DNA from: an uncultured Kiritimatiellota bacterium
GTDB taxonomy: Bacteria > Verrucomicrobiota > Kiritimatiellia > RFP12 > UBA1067
Length of the DNA: 64,000 nucleotides
Direction of reading: 5' to 3'
Assembly (NCBI GenBank): GCA_934635225.1
Contig: CAKTYZ010000014.1
Coordinates: 43,080-107,079 of the forward strand
The translations under genes were made by a program, and so were the position numbers. Positions 26,144-33,875 of the stretch are shown here, piece after piece. The notes under the pieces were generated by a model. The model did not search any database, was not told where the DNA came from, and saw nothing but the letters and a program-made list of their open reading frames with translations. Each line of letters opens with the position of its first letter. Position 1 is the stretch's first letter.

Positions 26144-26515
26144 ATGGATATGGACAAGCTCATTCAAACCTTTCACGCGGGCGGCCCCGTCATGTGGCCC
26201 ATCTTGATACTCTCCATCGTGGGACTCGCGATTCTCATCTGGAAGGCCTTTTCGTTTCGCACGGGCCATCGGGACGGACGCGGTCTGACGATTGTCTCGA
26301 CGATCATCACGGCGGAGCCGATGCTTGGCATTCTCGGCACGGTAACGGGCATCATGCAGACTTTCCGCGCGCTGAACGGCGCGGATGGCGTGGCGAACCC
26401 GATGTCCGCGACGGCGGGCATCGGCGAGGCTCTCATCACGACGGCGGCCGGACTTATCGCCTCGTTGATCCTGCTGTTCCCCTACAACATCCTTGAACGC
26501 CATGCCGAAGACTAA
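26144..26515 (+). CDS. exbB: Minimal ExbB/TolQ-type proton-channel protein
   Basis: 123 residues from the ATG at 26144. The first helix (GGPVMWPILILSIVGLAILIWKAF) is followed after only about 20 residues by the two pore helices. These carry the MotA/TolQ/ExbB signature TAEPMLGILGTVTGIMQTF and GEALITTAAGLIASLILLFPYN. Normal ExbB has about 90 more cytoplasmic residues between the first and second helices, so this is a shortened form. The reading frame is open with no sign of a frameshift. It overlaps exbD by 14 bases. With ExbD and TonB it should energise outer-membrane uptake. Confidence 0.82.
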   Translation: MDMDKLIQTFHAGGPVMWPILILSIVGLAILIWKAFSFRTGHRDGRGLTIVSTIITAEPMLGILGTVTGIMQTFRALNGADGVANPMSATAGIGEALITTAAGLIASLILLFPYNILERHAED

Positions 26516-26909
26516 GCGTCGGCGCGGGGCGCGGCTGGAGATGACGTCGCTGATGGACGTCATGTTCCTTGTGCTGGTCTTCTTCATCTACTGCATCTTC
26601 GACATGGCGGTGCACAAGGGACTCAAGGTCGATCTTCCGAACGCCGCAGGCGTGGACGAGCGGGGCGAGCGTCTCGTGCTGACGATCGGCGCGGACAACG
26701 CGTTGCAGCTCAACGGCGAGGCGATGCCGCGCGAACGGATCGTCTCGAAGGTGAAGGAGCTGTACGCCGCCGGCATGAAGTTCCCCGTCCTCATTTCGGG
26801 CGACCGCCGGTCGTCGCTTGGCGACGGCATCGAGATTCTGTCCGAACTGAAGGCGGCGGGCGTCGAGAAGGTCAGTTTCCAGGTGCGCAGGGAGAAGGCC
26901 CGCCCGTAA
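26502..26909 (+). CDS. exbD: ExbD/TolR-type energy transducer
   Basis: 135 residues. A basic start (KTKRRRGARLEM) leads into a single helix TSLMDVMFLVLVFFIYCIF holding the proton-path Asp19, then a periplasmic TolR-like domain (LVLTIGADNALQLNGEAMPRERI...PVLISGDRRSS). The ATG at 26502, not the TTG three codons earlier, matches family starts. It overlaps exbB by 14 bases and precedes tonB by 3 bases, so stoichiometric translation is likely. Confidence 0.9.
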   Translation: MPKTKRRRGARLEMTSLMDVMFLVLVFFIYCIFDMAVHKGLKVDLPNAAGVDERGERLVLTIGADNALQLNGEAMPRERIVSKVKELYAAGMKFPVLISGDRRSSLGDGIEILSELKAAGVEKVSFQVRREKARP

Positions 26910-26912
26910 GAG

Positions 26913-27626
26913 GTGCGAATCGACGTGCGGTTCTGTCTCGCCATTCTCCTGTCGCTTCTTCTTCACCTTCTGCTGGCTATTGCGCTTGCCGGTCTCCTCG
27001 CCGTCTTGCCGTCGCCCGATTCCCTCGTCCAGCTGGACCTTTCCAGCGTCGAGATGTCTTTTGCCGACGAAGAGGACGACGCGGCGGCCCTCCAGCCGCT
27101 TGTCTCCCCGGCCCTCGATGCGCCTGCGCCGACCGTCGAGCCGCCTGCACTGGAACGCCCGCCCGAAGCCGAGCCGCTGTCGGAGCTGCCGCCCGAGATG
27201 GATGCGCTGAAGTTGCCGGACCCGGCAGAGGCGCGTCCGACGCTGAAGACCCCTGAACCGCCGCCAAAGCCCCGGGAGCCCGAGAGGCCCGTGCGTCCGC
27301 CGTCCGTCGCGACGTCCCCCGTGCCGACGGCGGCACCGCGTCAGGCGAGGGTTGACGCGCCGGCCAAGTTGCCCCAAAACTTCAAGATGCCGTATCCCGA
27401 GGGCGCGCGTCGCCGGAATGAGCAGGGGCTGGTGTTGCTGGAGCTCGTCGTCAGCAAGCGCGGCGTGGTGGAGAAAGCCACGGTCGTCACGTCCAGCGGC
27501 TTTCCCGAACTTGACGCGGCCGCCCTCAAGAAAGCCCGTGCGCTGCGTCTCACGCCCGCACGTTCCGACGGAAAGCCCGTCTCCTCCACGACCCGTCTCC
27601 CGATCAACTTCAAGCTGACGAACTGA
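26913..27626 (+). CDS. tonB: TonB energy-transducing protein
   Basis: 237 residues. A GTG start 3 bases after exbD gives an N-terminal helix (FCLAILLSLLLHLLLAIALAGLL). A proline- and glutamate-rich periplasmic spacer follows (about 60-145, e.g. PPPKPREPERPVRPP), then the C-terminal TonB domain (MPYPEGARRRNEQGLVLLELVVSKRGVVEKATVVTSSGFPELDAAALKKARA). An alternative in-frame GTG four codons later is better spaced from AGAGG. The outer-membrane receptor begins within or after its stop. Confidence 0.9.
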   Translation: MRIDVRFCLAILLSLLLHLLLAIALAGLLAVLPSPDSLVQLDLSSVEMSFADEEDDAAALQPLVSPALDAPAPTVEPPALERPPEAEPLSELPPEMDALKLPDPAEARPTLKTPEPPPKPREPERPVRPPSVATSPVPTAAPRQARVDAPAKLPQNFKMPYPEGARRRNEQGLVLLELVVSKRGVVEKATVVTSSGFPELDAAALKKARALRLTPARSDGKPVSSTTRLPINFKLTN

Positions 27627-27679
27627 TGGGCGGATTCCCGTATGAACCTTTGCGCGTTGACCGGCGTTTCATAAGACAA

Positions 27680-29866
27680 ATGAAAGCACTGCTCTTTTGC
27701 GCGTCGGCGCTGTCGGTCCTCGGCCTTGCGGCTGCGGAAAACGTGGGGACGAATCACGTCACGGACCTCGGTGTCGTCACGGTCGAGGCGAGTGCGCTGT
27801 CGAAGTACCGCCCCGAGACGGTGACGGGCGGCACGTTCACGGGCGAGGCGCCCGAAAAGCTTCCGTGCGTGGTCGAGACGCTGACCGAAGACTTCATCCG
27901 CGAGAAGAACCCGACGGACATGAACGACCTTCTGCGGCAGGTGCCGGGCATTGAGACGGGCGGGACCTCTCTTCTCGTGCGCCAGCCGGGACTCTTCTCC
28001 ATTCGCGGCATGGGCGGCACGGAGCCGGCGTTTGACGGCGTCATCCCCGTCGGGCGCGGCGCGGGGCTGTTCATGGACCCGGCGATGATGGAGCGCGTCG
28101 AGATCGTGAAGGGGCCGATCGCCTCGCTGTCGGGCGGCGCGGGCGCGCAGCAGAACAACAACGGCGCGGGCGGCTCGATCAACATGTACCTGAAAGGTGC
28201 GCATTTCCGTGAGAGCGCGGTGAGTTTTTCCGAACAGACGTCCGTCGGGCGCAACGTCTGGCGCCAGCGCGGCATGATCGACGCGAACGAGGTCGTTGTC
28301 GAGGACAAGTTCGCGGTTCGTCTGCCCGCCTCCTTCGACATCTATTCGCCCACCTACATCTCCAGCGGCTCGCAGGAGGGCGCGCGGCCGCGCGAGCAGT
28401 ACACGCTCGCGCCGTCGGTCGTCTTCAGGCCGACGGACGACATGACGTTCGGGCTGAAGACGATGTTCGTCTCGTCCGACAGCCCCAGCTACATCGGCAT
28501 CCCCGTCTGGCGCGGCAAGCCGGCGGGCGGCTACGGCTGGCACGAGTCCTCCTGCCGTCCCTCCGACCGATCGATCTACAAGGGGATGATGGTGAACCCC
28601 TACGTCGACTGGCAGGTCACGGACGACTGGCTGCTCAAGCTCGGCGGCGCGTTCATGTACTCGCACATGGAGCAGACGACGCGCGAGCCGTACCTGCCGT
28701 CCGAGCGGACGCCGAGAAACCCCGGCGGGGAGCTGCCGACGCCGCAGTATAACGCGGTCATGGAACACTTCTACGCGACGGGCGAATGGCTGACGGGGAA
28801 GAAGTACATGACCTCGTCGTTCTCCGAAAGCCGCATGTTCGGCCGCAGCTTCAATCTCTACGCGCGTTCGGTCTACACGAAAGACGAGCTGCCGTTCGGC
28901 TTCCGCAACGCGTTCCTCGTCCAGCCGGACTTCTACTACCGCGACTCGTCCAGCGGCTTCGGCACGCCGACCGCGCGCTACGGCGCGACCGTGCAGGACT
29001 CGGTCGGCTGGGGCTGGGTCACGCTCCTCGCCGGCCTACGCTACGACTACTTCGTCGAGAACGCCTCGACGCAGAAGACGCTCACGGGGACGGTCTTCTG
29101 CGACGGCGCAGAGGCTTTTGCCTTCTCGCCGCGCGGCGGCCTTACGGTCCAGCCGCTCGACTGGCTCGTCTTCTTCGGCAACGTCTCGCAGACGAAGACG
29201 CCGACTCTCGGGTGGCGCGATGCGGACGGGACGCGCCCGACGGACCCGTGGACGGCGACGCAGTGGGAATCGGGCGTGCGCGTCCGGCCCGTCGAGCGGC
29301 TTTGGCTCTCGGCCGCGTATTTCAACATCGAGCAGGAGAACACGCCGGTCGCCGAGACGACGGGCGGCGCGACGTTCTACCGCTTTGAGGGGCACAACCG
29401 CTCAAAGGGCGCGGAACTCTCGCTGTCGGGCGACGTCACGGAGAACTGGACGGTGTTCGGCGCGTATGCGTACACGCGCTACGAGGACTGCACGAAGTCC
29501 GGGAAGGCGGGCTCGTTCGAGCGGACGCCGCGCCACGCCCTGACGCTCAGCACGTCCTACCGCCTGCACGGGTTCGACGCGGTCGAGGACATCGTCGTGG
29601 GCCTCGGCTACCGCTACCGCTCGATGAGCTACGCGACGATGCGCGGCGAATACGTGAACGAGAACCTGCGCTTCGACCCGAGCCACGTCTTCGACGTGAA
29701 CGTGTCCGTGCCGCTCTCGAAGTTCGGGTGGCGCGACGACTGGTTCCTGACGCTCGGCGTGCGCAATCTCTTCGACGAGCGGTATTTTGACACCTCGCGG
29801 CACTACTACGAGTGCTTCGCGGGCGATCCGCGCACGTTCGAGATAGGTCTTCGCGGGCGGTTCTGA
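27680..29866 (+). CDS. TonB-dependent outer-membrane receptor
   Basis: 728 residues from the ATG at 27680, which gives a clean signal peptide (MKALLFCASALSVLGLAAA); an in-frame ATG at 27626 would bury it. The TonB box region is LGVVTVEA. The plug domain runs through LPCVVETLTEDFI, DLLRQVPGIETG, SIRGMGGTEPAFDGV and RVEIVKGPIASLSGG...GGSINMYLKGA. The 22-strand barrel ends in FEIGLRGRF with terminal Phe. The spacing resembles siderophore-type receptors, but the substrate is not determined. The gene follows tonB, completing exbB-exbD-tonB-receptor. Confidence 0.9.
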   Translation: MKALLFCASALSVLGLAAAENVGTNHVTDLGVVTVEASALSKYRPETVTGGTFTGEAPEKLPCVVETLTEDFIREKNPTDMNDLLRQVPGIETGGTSLLVRQPGLFSIRGMGGTEPAFDGVIPVGRGAGLFMDPAMMERVEIVKGPIASLSGGAGAQQNNNGAGGSINMYLKGAHFRESAVSFSEQTSVGRNVWRQRGMIDANEVVVEDKFAVRLPASFDIYSPTYISSGSQEGARPREQYTLAPSVVFRPTDDMTFGLKTMFVSSDSPSYIGIPVWRGKPAGGYGWHESSCRPSDRSIYKGMMVNPYVDWQVTDDWLLKLGGAFMYSHMEQTTREPYLPSERTPRNPGGELPTPQYNAVMEHFYATGEWLTGKKYMTSSFSESRMFGRSFNLYARSVYTKDELPFGFRNAFLVQPDFYYRDSSSGFGTPTARYGATVQDSVGWGWVTLLAGLRYDYFVENASTQKTLTGTVFCDGAEAFAFSPRGGLTVQPLDWLVFFGNVSQTKTPTLGWRDADGTRPTDPWTATQWESGVRVRPVERLWLSAAYFNIEQENTPVAETTGGATFYRFEGHNRSKGAELSLSGDVTENWTVFGAYAYTRYEDCTKSGKAGSFERTPRHALTLSTSYRLHGFDAVEDIVVGLGYRYRSMSYATMRGEYVNENLRFDPSHVFDVNVSVPLSKFGWRDDWFLTLGVRNLFDERYFDTSRHYYECFAGDPRTFEIGLRGRF

Positions 29867-30027
29867 CAATGCGCACAGCCGTGGGCGTGGGCCGCTTGTC
29901 CAGTGAACTCTTGATTTTGCAATGCATTTGACTGTATTTTACAAAAAGTTATCCGTCTCTCCGTCCGCAGAAAATGTTATCCTATTGGCATGCGATACCA
30001 GCATCCAGCGGAAGGAGATTGGCGAAA

Positions 30028-31008
30028 ATGAAGCAGATTCTTTCAGCCCTTGTCTGCGGCGTGGCGGTTGCCGCCTCGGCGGAGGTCAAGGTCGGCATCA
30101 TCGGGCTTGACACGAGCCATGTGATTGCGTTTACGAAGATCCTGAACGTCACGAAAGACCCGGGCGTTGCGGGCTTCCGCATGACACACGCCTACCAATG
30201 GGGCTCGAAGGACATCGCCTTCGCGACGAATCGCTATCCGAAATACATCGCGCAGATGAAGGAGATGGGTGTCATGATCGTTCCGACGATCGACGAGCTG
30301 ATCGCGTCTGTGGACTGCATCTGCCTGGAGACGAACGACGGGCGCGAACATCTCTGGCAGGCGGAGAAGGTGTTCGCCTCCGGCAAGCCCTGCTTCATCG
30401 ACAAGCCGCTCGCGCACAACCTGCACGACGCGGTGCGGATCTACGACCTCGGCAAGCGGCTCGGCGCGAAGTATTTCTCGTCGTCGGCCCTTCGTTTCGG
30501 CAAGGTCGTCCAGGCCGCGCGCGCGGGCGAATACGGGCCGATCCGCACGGTCGCGCTGACGGCGCCTTCGCCGGACGAGGAGCAGGGCACGCACAACTAC
30601 TACAGCTGGTACGGCATCCACGGCTTCGAGCCGTATGTGACGGTCATGGGCACGGGTGCGGAGAAGGTGAGCTGCTTTCGGAGCGCGACAGACGATGTCG
30701 TGAACATCGCCTATCCGACCGGGCGCATGGGCCAGCTTCATCTCCTGCGCGACGGCTGGACATACACGGGCTATGTCTTGCCCGAAAAGCCGAAGGACAA
30801 GAAGAACCCGGTCGTCGTTGCCGACGGGTATCCGGGTTACGAGCCGCTTCTCCGGGAGATCGTGGCGTTCTTCCGGACGGGCGTCGTGCCGTTTCCGCCG
30901 GAGGAAACGCTGGAGATTTTCGCGCTCATGGAGGCGGCGGAGATGTCCGCGAAGCGCGGCGGCGCACCCGTCACGCTGGCGGAGGCCCTGTCCGCCGCGC
31001 GAAAGTGA
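30028..31008 (+). CDS. Exported Gfo/Idh/MocA-family oxidoreductase
   Basis: 326 residues. The ATG at 30028 follows AAGGAG and yields a Sec-type signal peptide (MKQILSALVCGVAVAASA). The Rossmann start is VKVGIIGLDTSHV, a variant of the usual G-x-G-x-x-G. The family lysine appears in CFIDKPLAHN. Exported members are common in Verrucomicrobiota-Planctomycetota relatives and need a periplasmic NAD(P) source or a tightly bound cofactor. It precedes a second, Tat-exported Gfo/Idh protein, and an enolase-superfamily gene follows. Confidence 0.82.
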   Translation: MKQILSALVCGVAVAASAEVKVGIIGLDTSHVIAFTKILNVTKDPGVAGFRMTHAYQWGSKDIAFATNRYPKYIAQMKEMGVMIVPTIDELIASVDCICLETNDGREHLWQAEKVFASGKPCFIDKPLAHNLHDAVRIYDLGKRLGAKYFSSSALRFGKVVQAARAGEYGPIRTVALTAPSPDEEQGTHNYYSWYGIHGFEPYVTVMGTGAEKVSCFRSATDDVVNIAYPTGRMGQLHLLRDGWTYTGYVLPEKPKDKKNPVVVADGYPGYEPLLREIVAFFRTGVVPFPPEETLEIFALMEAAEMSAKRGGAPVTLAEALSAARK

Positions 31009-31063
31009 CGGTTTGGCAGAGGACATCACGCAGAACAAGCATTATCACGAAAGGAACAAGACC

Positions 31064-32476
31064 ATGACAACGACAAAGGCACTCAACAGAAGGAATTTCA
31101 TCAAGCTCGGCGGCGGGGCGTTTGCGCTGGCCTCGGCCCATACGCTTTTCGGCGCGGCGGTTCCGTCGAAGAAGCTGCGGCTCTGCGTGGTCGGGTGCGC
31201 GCGCACGGCGAACCGCGGCAACGGCTTCGTCGTTGACCCGAAGGGCTTTCGCGGGCGCGGCTTTCAGGTGATGAGCCGCTTTGCGGAACTGCCGAACTGC
31301 GTCGTGACGGTCCTGTGCGACATCGACTCGGCGGCGCTTGACGACGCGGCGCGCGTCCTGAAGGAGAAGACCGGCATTGAGCCGGCGAAGGTGAAGGACT
31401 TCCGCGAGGCGGTGCGCCGTGATGACGTGGACGCCGTGCTTGTCGCGACGCCGGACCATTCCCACTGCTACATTGGCGTCGAGGCGATGAAGGCCGGCAA
31501 GGCCCTTTACCTTGAAAAGCCGATCGGCATTTCCGCCGGCGAGGCCGAGATTCTTGCCGCCGTGCAGAAGAAGACGGGCGTGGTCTTCCAGCTCGGTACG
31601 CAGCGCCGCAGTTCCTACGCGACGCAGCAGGCCGTCGCCTATGTCCACTCCGGCCAGATCGGCCGGCCGCACTGGGCGAAGGCGTGGTGTCTTTCGGACC
31701 GCCCGGCCTTGCGCGACGTGAAGCCCGCGCCGATTCCCGCCTGGATGGGCGCGGACGGCTGGGATCTCTGGCAGTGCTGTGCGCCGCGTCGTGCCTACCG
31801 CTCGAACATCGTCCACTACAACTGGCGCTTCTTCCGTGGCTACGGCACGGGCGACTTGCCGAACAACGGCCTTCATTTCGTCGATATCGCGCGCTGGGCG
31901 CTGGGGGCGGAGTGGCCGGAGCGCGTCTATGCGGGCGGCGGCCACCTCTTCTGCGAGGGCGAGGACTGGAACTGGGATGACACGCACATGCTGACGGTGC
32001 AGTTCCCCGGCACGAAGTATCTCACGTGGGAGGGCTGCTCGCATACGGGCGCGATGCCGTTCATGGACAAGTGGACGGGCTGTCTCGTCTACTGTGATGA
32101 CGGGGTCGCGTTCTTCGGGCCGTTGGGCGAGTCGGCGATTTACGACCGCAAGGGCAAGAAGGTGATCAAGGCGTGGGCGGCGGCGGACACGGGCGATCAG
32201 GAGGGCGACAAGCGCTTCTCCGACCCGACCCGCGTCTGCGACATCTGCCATGTCCGGCGCTTCACGGATTGCGCGCTCGCGGGCGACCTCGACACGGCGC
32301 AGCCGATCGACGCGTCGCTCAAGTCGAACCTGCTCACCGAACTCGGCAACGTTTCGCTGCAGATTGGCGATGCCGTTCACGTCGATTCCGCCACCGGCAA
32401 GCTGAAGGACCCGAACGGCCCGGCGGCGAAGTTCTGGATGCCGAAATACGAATCGGGATGGGAACTGAAGGCATGA
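31064..32476 (+). CDS. Tat-exported Gfo/Idh/MocA-family oxidoreductase
   Basis: 470 residues from the ATG at 31064 after AAAGGAAC. A twin-arginine signal (NRRNFIKLGGGAFAL) indicates folded export with bound cofactor. The nucleotide-binding half (LRLCVVGCARTANRG) has the D-x-x-AVLVATPDHSH segment and the catalytic-type EKPIG motif. The C-terminal half has HFVDIARWALG, common in this group. It overlaps the next gene by 4 bases (ATGA). Sugar or glycoside oxidation is likely; the specific reaction is unknown. Confidence 0.85.
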   Translation: MTTTKALNRRNFIKLGGGAFALASAHTLFGAAVPSKKLRLCVVGCARTANRGNGFVVDPKGFRGRGFQVMSRFAELPNCVVTVLCDIDSAALDDAARVLKEKTGIEPAKVKDFREAVRRDDVDAVLVATPDHSHCYIGVEAMKAGKALYLEKPIGISAGEAEILAAVQKKTGVVFQLGTQRRSSYATQQAVAYVHSGQIGRPHWAKAWCLSDRPALRDVKPAPIPAWMGADGWDLWQCCAPRRAYRSNIVHYNWRFFRGYGTGDLPNNGLHFVDIARWALGAEWPERVYAGGGHLFCEGEDWNWDDTHMLTVQFPGTKYLTWEGCSHTGAMPFMDKWTGCLVYCDDGVAFFGPLGESAIYDRKGKKVIKAWAAADTGDQEGDKRFSDPTRVCDICHVRRFTDCALAGDLDTAQPIDASLKSNLLTELGNVSLQIGDAVHVDSATGKLKDPNGPAAKFWMPKYESGWELKA

Positions 32477-33780
32477 CGACGCGACGCGACTTCCTTGGCT
32501 GTCTTGCGGCGGCGTCCTGTGCGGGCTGTCTGTCGAGGCGCGGCGTTTCGCCGCGTCGCCTTACGATTGCCGCGACGGACCTCGCTTTGGAGCGCGAGCC
32601 GCTTGTGCGTCCGTTCGGCTTCAAGGGCGGCTACCTGACGGAACTCTGGCAGTCGGTCGCCAAACTGACGAGCGCGTCCGGGATGTCGGGCATCGGACTC
32701 GGCACGCAGAGCGTCCTGTGGAGCGATGCGGCGATCTTTTCGAGCCGTTCCGAAGCGGCGGGCAACGAGCTTATGTTCGCGTTGACGCGCCAGGCCCTGA
32801 AGTTGGCGCACGGGCGTTCGTTCGAGACGCCCGTCGAGCTGCTGGACGCGCTCTACCCCGAAGTCCTCGCCTACGGGCGGCAGCTGTCGGGGCGCCCCAG
32901 CTTGCGTCCGACGTTCGCGCTCAACGCGCTTGTCGCAGTCGACAACGCCGCTTGGGTGCTTTATGCGCGTGAAAACGGCTTCACGACATTCGACGCGGCC
33001 GTGCCGCCGGAATGGCGTGCGGGCATCCCCGCTCGCCATGACCGATGCGCGATGATTCCGCTCATCACCTACGGGACGCCGCTCGACGAGGTGCGGCGGC
33101 TTGCGGCGGAGGGCTCTTTCTTCTTCAAGATCAAGATCGGCCAGCCCGGCTCGCAGGACGAGATGCTCGCGAAGGACTGTGCGCGCATTTCGGAACTGCA
33201 CGCCATCCTGCGTGATGTGCGCACGCCCGATTCCGAGACGGGCAAGGCCTGTTACTACTTTGACGCGAACGGGCGCTATGCGCAGAAGGAGACGCTCCTG
33301 CGCTTCGCCGACCATCTCGCGAAGATTGGCGCGAAGGAGCAGACCGCGATTGTCGAGGAGCCGTTCGACGAGCTGAACGAGATCGATGTCCGGGACGTAC
33401 CCCTGCGTCTCGCGGCGGACGAGTCGGCCCATACGGTCGCGGACGCGGAACGGCGGATGGACATGGGCTATCGCGCGATGGCCCTGAAGCCGATCGCGAA
33501 AACGCTGTCGATGTCGCTCAAGATCGCGGCGGCGGCGGCGCGGCGCGGCGTGCCGTGCTTCTGCGCCGACCTGACCGTCAATCCCGTGCTGGTCGAGTGG
33601 AACCGCGCGGTCGCGACGCGCCTGCCGTCGTTCCCCGGGCTGGGGAGGCTGGGGCTTCTGGAGTCCAACGGTGCGCAGAACTACCGCAACTGGGCGAAGA
33701 TGCGGCGCGACGTCCCTTCGGGCGGACTTTTCGCGCCGCTCCCGCGCTACGAGAGCCTTTTTGCAAAATCTGCAATTTGA
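32473..33780 (+). CDS. Exported enolase-superfamily (mandelate racemase-like) protein
   Basis: 435 residues, start overlapping the previous stop (ATGA). N-terminal TTRRDFLGCLAAASCAGC combines a twin-arginine motif and a lipobox-like CAGC. The barrel shows FFKIKIG (the K-x-K acid/base region), a metal Asp in YYFDANGRYA, Glu in IVEEPFDE, Asp-Glu in LAADESAH, and LKPIAKTLS. This matches the muconate-lactonizing/dipeptide-epimerase-like branch. The role with the two exported Gfo/Idh enzymes is unproven; dehydration or epimerisation of an oxidised sugar is one reading. Confidence 0.78.
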   Translation: MTTRRDFLGCLAAASCAGCLSRRGVSPRRLTIAATDLALEREPLVRPFGFKGGYLTELWQSVAKLTSASGMSGIGLGTQSVLWSDAAIFSSRSEAAGNELMFALTRQALKLAHGRSFETPVELLDALYPEVLAYGRQLSGRPSLRPTFALNALVAVDNAAWVLYARENGFTTFDAAVPPEWRAGIPARHDRCAMIPLITYGTPLDEVRRLAAEGSFFFKIKIGQPGSQDEMLAKDCARISELHAILRDVRTPDSETGKACYYFDANGRYAQKETLLRFADHLAKIGAKEQTAIVEEPFDELNEIDVRDVPLRLAADESAHTVADAERRMDMGYRAMALKPIAKTLSMSLKIAAAAARRGVPCFCADLTVNPVLVEWNRAVATRLPSFPGLGRLGLLESNGAQNYRNWAKMRRDVPSGGLFAPLPRYESLFAKSAI

Positions 33781-33831
33781 GGTGCCTTGATTTGCAAGAG
33801 GTCGGGTTCTCCCGCCGGGGCATAAATATGG

Positions 33832-33837
33832 TATTAT
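33832..33837 (+). promoter_or_regulatory. -10 element of surface-protein gene
   Basis: TATTAT preceded by TGG (extended -10), 38 bases before the ATG at 33876. A very strong ribosome site AAAAGGAGGT lies at 33861-33870, suggesting high expression. Confidence 0.6.
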
Positions 33838-33875
33838 GTCAGTCGTCTAATCTTACCCCCAAAAGGAGGTCATAC

